NCBI RefSeq assembly: GCF_000516985.1
Contig: NW_006917093.1
Coordinates: forward strand, 1-64,000
DNA: 64,000 bases
Direction of reading: 5' to 3'
Source: Pestalotiopsis fici W106-1
Taxonomy: Eukaryota > Ascomycota > Sordariomycetes > Amphisphaeriales > Sporocadaceae
Made by a program: the position numbers and the translations under genes. The notes under the pieces were generated by a model. The model worked only from the letters and a program-made list of their open reading frames with translations, searched no databases and was not told the DNA's origin. Numbering within the stretch: position 1 is the stretch's first letter; every line of letters begins with the position of its first letter. Shown in pieces: positions 11,120-22,821 of this stretch.

Positions 11120-13437
11120 GATTTCGGCAGTAAGTAACAAGGCCGAGTAAAGTTTGTGGAAAATGTTCAACAATGTCTCATGTCTGAAATTCCGTCTAGT
11201 TTAAGCCTTGGGCGATTGTCGACACAGGGCTGGCTGTGTAGTGCAGTGCAACTGAGGGCTGAACCAAGGTCACAGTCTAGGCGCGGCGAGGGTAGAAAGA
11301 CCAGCCAAGTAGTCGTCGATTGGTCGCCCGGAAAATGGCCGTCCCAGTGAACCAACAAAGGGTTTGGAAAATAAGGAGAGTGGTTTGTTTCTTGTCGAGA
11401 ATGTAATTAAAATAGATGTGGAATCTGGGCAAAGAGGGAGGGAGAGAAATAAAGAGAAAAGGAGGGGATTTGAGTTGGCAAGAAACGACTTGAAGTGAAT
11501 GAATGACGGTTCGGATATGTACAGTAAAGTGCGAGGTAGGTTTGAAGGAGGCGAAGCCCAGCAAATCTAGATTAAAGAAAAGAGAGACAGAGGCAGCGAG
11601 AGAGAGCCGAAAGGATCATGGTGCAGTAACGACGTATTGCCCTGCTTGGAGACTAGCACTAGAGGGACGTCCCTAGAGGTACCTAGAACAGGGGAATGGA
11701 ACTCGGCCCTGGCACTAAAATCGAGGACAGCCCATTTCTCATGAGCGTCTCGATCAAATCTCCGCATCGTAGCTCTATATTCACATACTTGACATGCGCA
11801 TCTCTAAACTTTGCACTCGATACAGAACCCCGACGCTTTTCTGGCCTCATGTATGCACATGGACCACGGTGTCGCCGGTGCTCTGGCTCAGAGGACATTA
11901 ATCAGCTTGTCATGTTTGTCGCATCATCAGACGCAGCGTGCAGCACCCAAAAGTGACTGCAGCGCATCCGGCATTTTACGGGTTACATATAGTGCGCCTT
12001 GTCCGCTTGCAACTCAGCTGACGGACCGCAGCATCCAATGCAGAGCCGTCACCAAAGACAAAAAGACCACCAACTTGATAAAACACCATTACGCACAAAC
12101 GGTTTGCATATTCTGCATATCCAATAAGAGCGTTTGCCAAGGATCACACTGGGGTGGCTTTGGGCTGGCTGTGTTGCTCTACGCGGTAATGCGGCGGGCA
12201 GGCACCCGACAGCTTGCCCAACTACGCGCTAAGCCACTGTAAATCAATCTGGCCGCATGCATACATCAATGAGAGGTAGGTCATGTACAAACTACCTCGA
12301 CCTCGCGCTGGACGGCGACTAGCACTTTTGGATAATTACAGAATCACAAACAACAGACATGTCAGCTACTAATAAAAACACAAAAATGACAGTCACTTGC
12401 CAAAATCTAATTTGTGAGAAATTGTCAGTGCTGAGCAACGTTGCAGTCGAGTTTGGGATTGACTTTTCCATGTTTGCCTCATCCACAATGATCCAATCAA
12501 CTTTTGTGGCCACGTTATTAGCCATGAAGATCATATGCTGTGTTTTTTTATTAGTAAATGGACATTGATGCAATCAAGCCAAGCCCCCTTTTCATGTCCG
12601 CCATGGCTTTGAGTATGTATAGGCGCCAGCCAATGAAAAAGTGTCCCGTGCACTGCCACTCCAGCGCATGCGAGTATACGCATCCTTGAATAATGTATCA
12701 AGACATTATTGTATAGTTGTCGATTGATCCCGCTTTCAGTCATGCAACACAATTCATTCCGAATTACTTGTTAGAGTGAATCGGCAAAGAGTCCAAAATG
12801 GAGCTCAGTATCCATACCCACAGATGTTGGTCCGTTGTGTGTTGGCTCGAATTGTCTCGTCTCTTTTAAAAATGGTCTGCTGAATTCCAAATTTGTCTTC
12901 AAGATGGTCAACCGCGTGTGAAAGAACAAATACAAACGTTTTCTTTGGAAACGTGCAACGTAGCTCGCAATTATTTCAACCTCGTAATGTCGGGGCAGAC
13001 TGCAGTAAAAGTATTGGTTTAGAGCATCTTTTTCGTGATTCTAAAACAAGAAAATGAGTGCAAATAATCCCATCTGTTCAACAATCACTGCATGAGTTTT
13101 GGGTGCATTCCAGAAATCATTTGCGGTGATTGATACTGCCGCAAAAACAAAAGGCAGGAGCAGAGGCAACTGGAAATCTGGTTGGCTAGCCACGCCGTTT
13201 GCTTTCCAACTACAACAGCAACTTATTTTGTTTGACGTTGCCTTTTGACAACAAATTTCAAATCTACCTCGGAAACTTTTCAAATGTTCTTGTGGCATTA
13301 GTTGGTCAATTCAATCTCTCTTTGACCACTTTTCCGTCTTCATTTCTGGCAGTTGCCGTCAATCCATCAAGCACATCCTACTCAGACCTCCGTCACAGCA
13401 GTCGCGAATCACAACTTTGCATTGCGCATCACCCATC
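11120..13437. other. Long divergent intergenic region
   Basis: A 2.3-kb stretch between the divergently transcribed inositol kinase (-) and arb1 (+). No family is recognisable in its short open frames. About 11390-11610 is purine-rich on the plus strand, hence CT-rich on the coding strand of the inositol kinase gene. The part before arb1 (about 12260-13430) is AT-leaning with normal CpA content, so it is not RIP-damaged. Confidence 0.5.
11390..11610 (-). promoter_or_regulatory. CT-rich promoter/5'-leader tract of the inositol kinase gene
   Basis: The plus strand shows runs such as gggagggagagaaataaagag, so the coding strand is CT-rich 270-490 bases upstream of the ATG at 11119. CT-rich tracts near transcription starts are common in filamentous ascomycetes. 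Function here is inferred from composition and position only. Confidence 0.35.
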
Positions 13438-15028
13438 ATGGAATCTGTCAAGGCCATGGATTCTGCAGATGATGCTGTCAATGAGCCTCAGGACGGGGTC
13501 GACCATTCAGTTGACGGTCCGGCCGACGATTCAGTCGACGCAGCATCCGAGGAGCCAACCGAGGCTTTGGAGTTTGCCAAGAAGAAAAAGAAGCGCAAGA
13601 GCAGGCCCGGCAAGACTCGTCGTGCGATTACTGGATTTGAAGGTATGCTGTCTATGCGACTCTCGCGCCTCCCAGTCGAAAGTGGAAGCTGACATGACAG
13701 AATTCTACGCGGACCCCCCGACAACTCCTGCAGAGTACGCAGAGGAAAAGAATCTCTACTCGGCCGACAAGCCCATTGCTCAACGCCTCGAGGAAGCCAT
13801 CCAGCGCTACCGTCAGAAGCGCCGATTCGACAATCAGAAATCTTTCATGTTTGACAAGTACCTGGCTTTGGGTGGCATTGATTCTTCCCAGCGAATGTTC
13901 CAGGGTCTCGACGCGGCCGACGCCAAGGACATGAATGCCGAAGAGATTAGACAAATGACTTCGCGATATGCAGTCCAGAGGGGCTTTGCAGGCTCCAAGT
14001 TTTACGATCCCGATGAGCCTGGTGACTGGAGAGTCGACTTTCCCATCATTGTCAAGGGCTTTCTGTATGTCTTGATGTCTCATTATTCTGCCTTTGCGCT
14101 TGTACTGATGCTTTCCAGGTCTCGTTGGATCCCCGAGAACTACCCTTGCAATTCCGACCCCCACGATGACAATGTTCAGGCTGCAGCTCTGATTGCCAAC
14201 TTTCTCAACTACTTGCAGCTACATGACGTCTGTCCCGAATACAAGGCTCAGCTTGTGACTGCCAAGGCCATTTGCGAAGTGGCACCTGTTTCTCTAGGCC
14301 ATGCCCGAGATCTCTTTCAAGAGCTCAAGGGTGTCTTTAACACCATTGCCGAGTCCCTCTATTGCGACGGCGGTGTTTTCGAGGTTTACACCTCCCCTGT
14401 CGACGACAATGAGAGCTTGCCCGAGCAACCTGGTGCACAGCATGTCAAGTTGAATTCCTACAACCAGTTTCTCATCTTGCGGCTGTCAATCATGGCTGCC
14501 TCCAATGACTTGAAGCATCCCATTGTTGATTTGGACCCTCAAGACGTGCGCGTTGAGAGCACCTTTGTCGAAACCTACCAGGTCGTGTCCATCAAGCGAC
14601 GCACCAAGAGGGAGATGAACATGTGGGATAAGCAGTTGGCCCAATCTGATTTCAAAGACAAGGTTCAAGCCATGGGAAGCATGGTCCTACGTCCCAGCGT
14701 CATTGATCACGCATACAGCAACGCCCTACGTCCTGGTCGGGTTGATTTCAGCAAGGCACCCACAGAGACCTTTATCGTCGACAATGACATTCTCGAAAAG
14801 GTCGAGTTGGGAATGAAGATGCGGTTGCAAGTCTGCAGACTGAATATTGGAACCGTATTCATCAAAAACGTCATTGATGTTCGCGTCGGCTTTGACGTTT
14901 TATTGCCGCAGAGTCTGATGCTCAACTGGAAGGATCCTAGTCCAAATGACAGGCCTGCCCCGTCCATTCACGACATTGATCAGAACAATGGCCATGAGCA
15001 GACTGGCACGAATGAAGACGATCTATGA
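13438..15028 (+). CDS. arb1: Arb1-like Argonaute-binding protein (RNAi/heterochromatin factor)
   Basis: In fission yeast Arb1 belongs to the Argonaute siRNA chaperone complex that handles duplex siRNA and supports heterochromatin. The protein starts MESVKAMDS with an acidic leader and a Lys/Arg-rich patch, then enters the conserved Arb1 domain at FYADPPTTPAEYAEEK, followed by an Arg-rich helix, FDKYLALGGID and a Phe-Tyr-Asp-Pro-Asp segment. I read three exons: 13438-13642, 13701-14064 and 14119-15028. The introns are 58 bp (GTATGC...GACAG) and 54 bp (GTATGT...TCCAG). The second is in frame, so an unspliced reading would add 18 hydrophobic residues before SRWIPEN. The product is about 492 residues. 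An ATG seven codons upstream (13417) is possible. The assignment rests on my recognition of the domain, not on a search. Confidence 0.78.
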
Positions 15029-15161
15029 TTTGATGGTTTTTGAACCTGGCTGTGTTTTAGACAGATGGAGCCCGCGCAGTCATGCAATCTGTGTGGCAAT
15101 GGATTTGGGCATGCAGATGAACATGTACAATAGGTACAAATGAATATTCTCGCGTTTTCAG

Positions 15162-17061
15162 TTACACGACCTTTTCGACTCCGATATCAGGAGCATTCGG
15201 TTGATGAGTGGTTGCACACTGGTCCCGAGTTGTTTTTGCCTTTAATGCCAAATCACTCCCAGTTGTCTCATTTGTAGAATCGAGACTTTGTGTCCCACAA
15301 CACTGGAGATTTGCCCTTTCGTCCTGATCTCCACCTTGATCAGGACGGTCAAATCGATTAAAAGCAATAAATGTCCCTTGTTCTGTGCTAATGGCGTTGA
15401 TGGGTGTCGCAACATGGGCACTCTTGCGGCGGACTTGTTCGGCATCATTCGTGACAGGTTGGACATTGAATCGCACGTAAATCATGTTCAATGCTGGAAT
15501 GGACAAACCGTGTACCAGAATCGAGAACAAGGCCAAAAAGTACACAACTGAGACATTATCAGCACAAGCAAATAAAACATGTACGGGGGAACCGACTGGG
15601 AGTAAGAGAGAGTAATAATTGCTCCTCTTTTGAGCTAATTTTCCCCCGGGACAGCAGCAGCAGTTGAGTATGCTCGAGATAATAAATGGCTCCAACACCG
15701 ATTGGACCAAAGTATCCCATGAATATGGCTTCTTTCCAGTTCTTGACGACTGCAGGCATGAATTTATAACACATGAGCAGTGCTGGTATTCTCCGGAAAA
15801 TCAATACCATGCAACCCAAACACAGGAGCCTGGCCCAAGTTATTCCGGTCACCTCGGGTTGGTGAAATTGATCCCAAGGCAAAGTCACACCAATAAACAT
15901 GAAGCCTCCATAGTTTAGCAAAACATCGACACAATTGTTGACTTGATCGTGTCGACGTTTTGCTTCAGCGTGGAAACGGCCATTCCAGTTTACCGTGCAG
16001 CCTGCAATAAAGCATGCGAGCAAGTCACTCGTGCCTATTGCGCCACAAGTTCCGACCACAAAGAGCTGCAGATCAGTCAGTCTCAATGCAAGTATTTTCG
16101 ACGGGTATACTCACACCCAAGGCCGTGGGAAATAGTAAATAACTCTCTGAATCTATCCATTTCCGCGACAGTGAGAATCCGACTGCCCTTTGGGCACAAT
16201 ATCCAACAATAAATCCGTAGCCGACAGAAAGGAAGACCGTGTATAGAAGCGCTTCAATGATCCAAAACTTGATGACTCCGCCAAAAGTTGCCAAGGTGCC
16301 CGCCGTGTCATTGGATTTGTCGGACTGGAAAATAATTCCAATGCCCAACATGAGAAAGGGTGAGGCAAAGCCATCATTTGCACCGGCTTCTGCAGATATT
16401 ATCTCTCTCAGAGGTCGCACAACAAACTTGTCGGAAAATGCTCCCTTGGCAACTGCTTGAGAGAGCACAGGATCGGTTGATGTGACACATGCGGCGGCAA
16501 CAAGGGCCAATGTGAATGGCATCCGAGGAATTATCGCCATGACGCATGCTGTTGTTGAAAGCCACATGATGGTCATGACGGGCACTAGACATGTAGTAAT
16601 CTCCTTGAATCGTGTTTGCAGGTATCGTTTGGGAAGTTGATAACCTGCGAGAACACTACAACCATTGTAATCAGCAGATTGCTACTAGTAGACTGACCCA
16701 AGGACTTACAGCTGAATTCCAATCATTAATCGCATCACACCCAGTGTTGCCTTTGCTTGCTGACTCTTGTCTACCCATCTATCCATGTCCAAGAATTTAG
16801 AGCCGATAGGGCCCAAGACTATGCCCGTTGCAACGGCTGGTACTGTGAAAAGGTCAGCTCGAACACATGAACTTGTAAAAATGTCATACATGCTTCTCCC
16901 AGGTACCAGACATCCTTGATCTTGAATGATGTGAGCCCGAAAAGTATCGTAAACAATCCTGTTTCGATTAGTCGTGATCAATTGGTTGCAGCTGTGGCAG
17001 GCTGACGCATACCTAGCACCGTGGCTATTATGTTCAATTCACTGACATCTGTGGTGGGCAT
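15162..17061 (-). CDS. Fungal Na+/H+ antiporter (CPA1, Nha1/Sod2 type)
   Basis: A plasma-membrane cation/proton exchanger for Na+/K+ and pH homeostasis. I read six exons: 17061-17013, 16958-16890, 16842-16710, 16655-16115, 16065-15597 and 15547-15162, with introns of about 47-54 bp, giving about 548 residues. The start MPTTDVSELNIIATVLG leads into the first membrane helix. Other landmarks are TGIVLGPIGSKFLD, the STDPVLS motif with the transport Asp, the SAEAGANDG segment, FVVGTCGAIGTSDLLACF and WKEAIFMGYFGPIGVGAIYY. A hydrophilic tail of about 100 residues ends the protein. The fifth intron is the weakest call: a GTCGGT donor at 15596 preserves frame and gives 49 bp, while GTACAT at 15584 would leave only 37 bp. 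The gene is convergent with arb1, 133 bp apart. Confidence 0.85.
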
Positions 17062-17444
17062 ATCACCTGGATTTACAACTCGGTTCAGCACGATATTGAA
17101 GTGTATGGAGTAATGAGAAATCGTTGGAATGGATCCAGAAATTCTGTGGCAAGATGGTGCCGTTTTTCCGCGACTTGCTGCCGGGATCAAGGGCAAACAT
17201 GATATCCAGGGCATGGTGCCGTCATTCGCCAAGAGTGAGGCAATCTCGATGAGTATGGCAGGGAACACAAATTCGTGTCAAGGTCATATTACTTGGCCTT
17301 GTCTGCCCAAATCCACGTCGTGTGCTACGCATATGCCATACAAGGTAGTCACCCGCAACATAGTTCCGTGGACAAGAAAATACTAGGTAATGATTGGTAC
17401 CTTGACATTTCACCAAGTGACCTTGGGTATCGTGTAGCCGTAAT
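17062..17444. other. Intergenic region between antiporter and oxidoreductase
   Basis: It holds the antiporter's upstream region and the 3' flank of the GliT-like gene, both on the minus strand. Short open frames here match nothing recognisable. Confidence 0.45.
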
Positions 17445-18454
17445 CTATTCCGCGACATCCTCCTCCTCTTGAAGTGAATGGGCGAGGCCAGCAGCTGCCA
17501 ACCCGCCCATCATGATGGACGGTGGGACGGCCTTGATCAAAGTCGCACAGTCGCCCACAGCAAATACACCAGGAATGCTTGTGCTGTTGAAAGGAGCATT
17601 GGTTTCAACATGGCCTTGAGGTGCTAGACCGAGTCCCAGCTGTTGTGCAAATGGAGCGGTTTGTACTGTGGCTGGTGCGTGAGCAACGAATGCCTCCTTG
17701 TTCACCGTCCCGTCATCTAGTACCACGAGCACACCTGCACTCCCGCCCACCGAGGGATCCTTTTCAAACCGAACCACTCTCCGATTCTCAATGTGGAACC
17801 GCTTGGTTGACTTGAGCAGCACCCTCACCTCTGCCCCGAAATCTGTATTGCCGTTGGTGTATATCCTGACCTGGCCAGCCAGTCGTGACGCCATGCGTGC
17901 CACACCAGAAGAATTCCCGGTATTCATCATGGGTCCACTAGCAAGTAGACCTGCAGAATCATGTCCACGCTCCTCGTATCCGTGGCAGAATAGGCAGTGG
18001 AATCTGTAGCGGGTGAGACGAGAAAAGGACAACCACGGCCAAACGGAGGAACCTACATTGCGGTGCCCCAAAGCTCTGCAAAGCCAGGTATATCGGGCAT
18101 GACATCCTGGACACCAGTGGCAAGAACAAGCCTCTTGCCGACATGGCTGTCGCCATTGGCATCGACGGCTTCGAACTGGCCAGTGTCCAGCTTTCTGACT
18201 TGGGATATTTCGACATCTTTGAACTGAATTGTTTCATATCTCGAAAGAATATCTGCTCTGGCCTTGTCGCGGAACTCGGAAGGAGGACGGTGATCCCAGC
18301 CCGGTACATTGTGCATGTGTTGTGCTCTCGCATTGCGGTATTGAGAAGAGTTGAATACTATCGCAGTGTGCAATTGACGAGCAAGGCCTCCTGCTACTGC
18401 CAAGCCTGCCGGTCCAGCGCCGAGGATCAAGACATCTGTCAGGGAAGAAGTCAT
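17445..18454 (-). CDS. Thioredoxin reductase-like FAD dithiol oxidoreductase (GliT/class II fold)
   Basis: An FAD-dependent enzyme of the low-molecular-weight thioredoxin reductase fold, with a redox-active CxxC. Two exons, 18454-18057 and 18003-17445, are separated by a 53-bp intron (GTAGGT...CTACAG), giving about 318 residues. The start MTSSLTDVLILGAGPAG puts the FAD-binding GxGxxG at residues 12-17. The active site reads HCLFCHGYEERG, with Cys at about 136 and 139. The C-terminal FAD motif GVFAVGDCA follows, then a Pro-Pro-Ser segment. The CLFCHG spelling resembles fungal dithiol oxidases such as GliT, which act on epidithiodioxopiperazines, more than housekeeping Trr1. No neighbouring NRPS, glutathione transferase or methyltransferase gene supports a toxin cluster, so this is an orphan and its substrate is unknown. 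Confidence 0.85.
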
Positions 18455-18946
18455 TGTAGCTTTTGGAATGGAACATGTGAAAAGATGTTTAAACGCTTGA
18501 TTGAAATTAAACATGTTATAGATGGCCAGAATAAAAGAGTCTTTGTATACATTATTTCTCTCCGGATTATGGCACCGAAAAGTTTCCGCCCCAGTGTTTT
18601 CGGAGACTTCTGGTCACATTTGACATTGCTCAGAGTAGAATCCTGCATGGCAAAAGTGGCCGAGAATAAACCACGTCTGACTGGAGAGATATATTACAAA
18701 AGTGAACGGGGCAAATCATTTGCTGACATGGCCCAGTCAAGACGAGCTCAACAAACCGCAACGCAAGAGATAATCAATAGAATTCAATGGTATACTTTTT
18801 TACATTTATACAGACAACTTGGGAAAGAATGCTCGCTGTAAACATGGGCAAAAGGATAAAGACAAAAAGGTGAGCTATGCGTACATGGAACGCATATATA
18901 TACGAATGACAATGAATATACCAAATAAAGGAAATTTTGTCAAAAC
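18455..18946. other. Intergenic region, 492 bp
   Basis: Between the 5' end of the GliT-like gene and the 3' end of the syp1-like gene, both minus strand. No coding or RNA feature recognised. Confidence 0.45.
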
Positions 18947-21848
18947 CTAGGACGCCGCCTCATACTTGCCAGCAACCAGCCTCCGGACAGCAGGGATATC
19001 GACCCAGTGTCCCTCACCACCATCACCAGCACCTGTATCAGCAAAGGGATCATCATCGCTCAGCTCGATTTCTTTTCCTTTGCTTTCTTCAAGCTTTGAA
19101 ATGCTTATGGCGTCCGCTGCTTGACCAGAGGGGGTCAATTCCCATCGTGCCTCTACAATGCCGGGCTTGGGCTCGACGCCAGCCTCGCCGACAATGCGGC
19201 AGACAATCTTTTGCCAGTCTTGCGACGCATCAAGTGTAACGTCGCCTAGACGCCAGTATACTAAATGCTTGTCTTTCAAGTGGGTGCCGGAAGGCTTTGT
19301 CTGGGCACCTGATGCTTTGCCGTCATACGTAGCGAGCAAGACAAGGTTGCGGAGGGTGATGCTGCTGCCAAATTTGAATACAGGGTTAATCTTGTATTGA
19401 AGCAAGAGTCCGAGTTTGTCGCCTTGTGGTTTCCATGCAGGCTTGAGCAAGAATGGAACGTGGTCAATGGGTGGCGATGCAGCATCCACATGGAGGCGGT
19501 ACGAGAAACCAACCGTGGCTTGGCTCTGACGAAGGTGGGAAAGGTCGAGATTAAACTGATCCGGCTGTTCTGGGGTATGGTTTGCCACAAATATCCGGTT
19601 GGGTCCAATCACCTCCAGGGCAGCAAAATTATTGACACGTATTGATTGATGAGCTGCTAAGGTGAGACCTTGTGATGAAAAGGGGAGATTTGAAGACTTA
19701 CTTTGATGTGATGCCGCGTCAGTTGAATTGAATGAAAAGGCGATTTCTCCGCTGACCTTGACAGTCTTGGCCTCTCCATCCTCAAAGGTGGCCGAGACGG
19801 TTTCAATCAGGGACGAGTTGAGGCCAGGCTCGTGCATGTCGGGATGCTTGAATTGCACGACGCTGTTGAGCGAGTTTGACGACCGAATGGATTGCGTGTC
19901 GGAAGCGCCCGTCGCACTAGGCTCAGACGTCAGGGCCGCAACAGTGGATGGTCGCGAAAGAGACGAGGCCGTATTCAATGTCGGCAATGAGCTACTCTCG
20001 GAGACGGGCGCGGGAATGTAAATGGTGTTTCTAACATCACGACGTCCGCGTACTGTGCCAGCCCTCTTGGTCGGCATACCAAGCGCGGAGAGGCTGTTGG
20101 AAAATTTCGACAAGGCCGCCTGTCTCTCTTCAGGATCTTCATCGGCAACCGGCTCCTTTTGAATGTTGAGCCTGAATGCTGGCTCGCCCTCTTCTGGAAT
20201 CGTCTCTGCGGCTTCTCTCTGGGCTGCAGAAATGGGGTCATGCGAAAAGGAAGGCACAGTAAAACCTTCGGCATCCTTTTCCGGTTCTCTTTGCGAGGGT
20301 GGCGGTCCGGGAGGTGGTGATACACTGCCCAGGTCTCTAGAAGCCGTCCCGTTGAGTTGAGCAAGAGCCTCGTCAGTGGGACTAAAAGTGCTGGCAGGAT
20401 TATTTGCTCCAATGCCGTTGGTGCCTTCATGACTGGATTTCTCGCGGGTTTCGGACATGCGCAAAGGATCGTCTGCCGAATTGGGGCGCTCGGCCAAGGA
20501 GGGCAGCCGGTTGTTGGCCTCGGCCAGGTTGCTCGATGATGCGCGCGGCGAGATATTGCTGTGACTGCTCTTGGCATTCCTTCCAAAGGCCCCCTTTGCC
20601 GGAGAAAGCTGGCCAAATCCACCATGAACGCTCTGCCTCCTTCTGCCCAGCATGGTTCCGATGCGGCTCCGCAGCTTGTTCTCGCTGCCCTTTTTCTCCT
20701 CTTCGTGAACCGAGTGCTCACTTCGGGCGTCATCCATTGCAGAGGACGACGACGTTGGCGGCGGCGGCATGGATGAGGGAGCGGGCGCGGGGGTGGGTGT
20801 GCTGGGGCTCGCCGTCGGTGCGAGAGATGCACTTGCGGTACCGAGGCTCGACGGCGCGCGTGCACTGTTTGGTGGGCGTGCCTGTAGTCTGGGCTTTCCA
20901 ACAGTTGTCTTTGCCACAAAGGCTTGAATCTCATTGCCGGTATGGTAGTCCAAAAGACTGTTCAGGACGGTCTCGGCTTCGGCTTGCTTTGACTGGGCCT
21001 CTTCTCCCTCATACGTGCCGTATTGTGTCATGACATCGCGCAGCTGATTCAACCGAGTTTCGTCTAGAGCCTGCAGCGTCTCGAAAATGAATGGTGCCTG
21101 CGATTCCCATTGATTTGTAGCCGCGTCGAGCCTAGAAGCTGCCTGATCAATCTTGGCGGTGCTGGCCTTGCCGGCTTTTTTATTGAGGGCATCAGACTTT
21201 TTTTGCGCATCGTCGAGCTCCTTGGCCATGTTTTGGAGGTTGCCTTGAATGGTTTGCATGTTTTGCATCTCCTTTTTTGTGTTGAACGTGCGCAGCGGAG
21301 TTTCGACATCCTGTTCAATCTTTGTTGCAAAGAGATGGTGCGACATGGCAATGCCCTCGGCAGACTGGACAATCTTGTCCCATTGTACCTGAAAAGTGCT
21401 ATCGAGCGACTCACGTCAGTCGTTGTCCAAGCACCTAATCCCGAATGAAAACTCACCCAAGTTCTGATTGTGCATTGGGAACTCGGAATTGAGTCAACTT
21501 TCTGAGGCCCTGGACATAGACCTCCTCTACACGGCGTCGTTCCTACGCATCAAGCAGTTAGCTTGCGTTGCCCAAGCTTACAGCATGTCCCGCCATTGCC
21601 GAAGATTGCGCATACCTGGAGCCAGTCGGCGATTTCAATGTTGAGCTTGGAGATGCGCTTGACTCGATCGTTGAGGACTTGTACGGCTTGCGACGGCTGG
21701 AGGTTGGCCTAGAAATATGACGCAAGAGTCAGTATTCTACTCGTATGATGTAGTCGCGACTCCCAGTTTTGCGACTCTTGGGCTTTAAACCACCTCGATT
21801 GATACTCACCAGCATTGCCGGATACTCGACTCGCATTGAATCATCCAT
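18947..21848 (-). CDS. syp1: Syp1/FCHo-like F-BAR and mu-homology endocytic protein
   Basis: Syp1/FCHo proteins bind curved plasma membrane and cargo at early endocytic sites and, in yeast, regulate septins. I read four exons: 21848-21810 (MDDSMRVEYPAML), 21708-21616, 21542-21457 and 21398-18947. The first three encode the start of the F-BAR helices (RVKRISKLNIEIADWLQ, then ERRRVEEVYVQGLRKL). The long exon continues the coiled F-BAR domain, passes through a Pro/Ser-rich central region of several hundred residues, and ends in a beta-rich mu-homology domain. A GTAAGT...CCTTAG segment at 19701-19657 is probably a further in-frame intron of 45 bp, or 48 bp using the next CAG. The product is about 874-889 residues depending on that intron. 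Confidence 0.86.
19657..19701 (-). other. Probable in-frame 45-bp intron in the syp1-like gene
   Basis: A perfect GTAAGT donor and a CTTAG acceptor bound a 45-nt segment without stop codons. A CAG three bases downstream offers a 48-nt alternative. The segment falls inside the mu-homology domain, between a Ser-His-Gln and an Arg-Val-Asn-Asn-Phe stretch, where an insertion would be unexpected. Confidence 0.6.
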
Positions 21849-22821
21849 GGCGACGGGAGAGGCGGTGTCGAGGACTCAGATTGGGCTCATTCGTTCAAAC
21901 ACGACGCCGGAGATTTGGTTCTGACACGGAGTGTGGGATTTGGGGGGCGGCGGCTTGCAAGAACATGAGAGATGCCAAGGAAGCAAGACATGAAACAAAA
22001 GGACAAGATAAACTTTTTTTTCTTCCTCTTTCCTTTACATATCAGTACACAGGGCAGTCCGAGATCCCTTGGCCAATGTTTTTTTTGCCTTGCCTCGAGT
22101 TGAGGTGTATGTATCTGTGACGATGGACTGTGACCTAATTGTACAGGTAGGCGCCGCTGCACCCTCGGCGGGCAGCGGATCCCCGACCTTCTTAGCAGCT
22201 TCCAGTCCAGCTTCCATCCTTCCAGCAGCCCAGCTTCTGCAGGTGTTTGCTGGTGGGACCTTTTGGCACTGAACCTGGGGGGCTGGGAGTTGTGGGGGGT
22301 GAGCGGCACGGATCCTTTAGTGCACCCGTCAACCGTTGCTCTTCTCAGGTCCGCTGGAGCCGTCAAATGAGGTTTGCATTGGGGGTGATTGCGAGGTAGA
22401 AGAGTTCAGCCGACTGCCAATTGTTTCGTTTATACGCCAGCTGCAAGTAGTGTGTGTGCGTAGTTTCTGAATGGATTGATTTAATTGCCAATATGAACCA
22501 TATACTGCTGGTGCCATGTGTATTCGATGCCTAGGTACATATGTACATATCTTGCAAAGACTGACTACCTCGTGGTTTCGAAACAAATTGTCCATTCACC
22601 GAGGTCAATCTTGCCTTTTACTCTGAAATCAGTATTTGCAACCGCCAACGAGAATCATTCAGGATTCACGCGGCCGGTAGCTAGCTCCAGGCACCATCTA
22701 GAGCACGGCACACTCCTCGGCGCTTCCTCCGAGATTGTCAATTCCCTTGTCCCAAATCGTAGCCTCGGTCTTTGCCCAAGAGCGAGGTGATTTACAACGT
22801 GAAAAAGTCTCTCGTTTGAAA
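21849..22821. other. Divergent intergenic region, syp1-like / kinase
   Basis: About 970 bp shared by two divergent promoters. It includes a T-rich run near 22012-22035 and a CT/GA-mixed stretch. No coding or RNA feature is recognised. Confidence 0.45.

Noticed and set aside
10174..11121. 315-codon plus-strand frame
   Set aside because: Antisense to the inositol polyphosphate kinase exons, which have clear catalytic motifs.
19975..20934. 319-codon minus-strand frame
   Set aside because: An out-of-phase shadow of the low-complexity Pro/Ser region of the syp1-like gene; Arg/Pro-rich composition is typical of such shadows.
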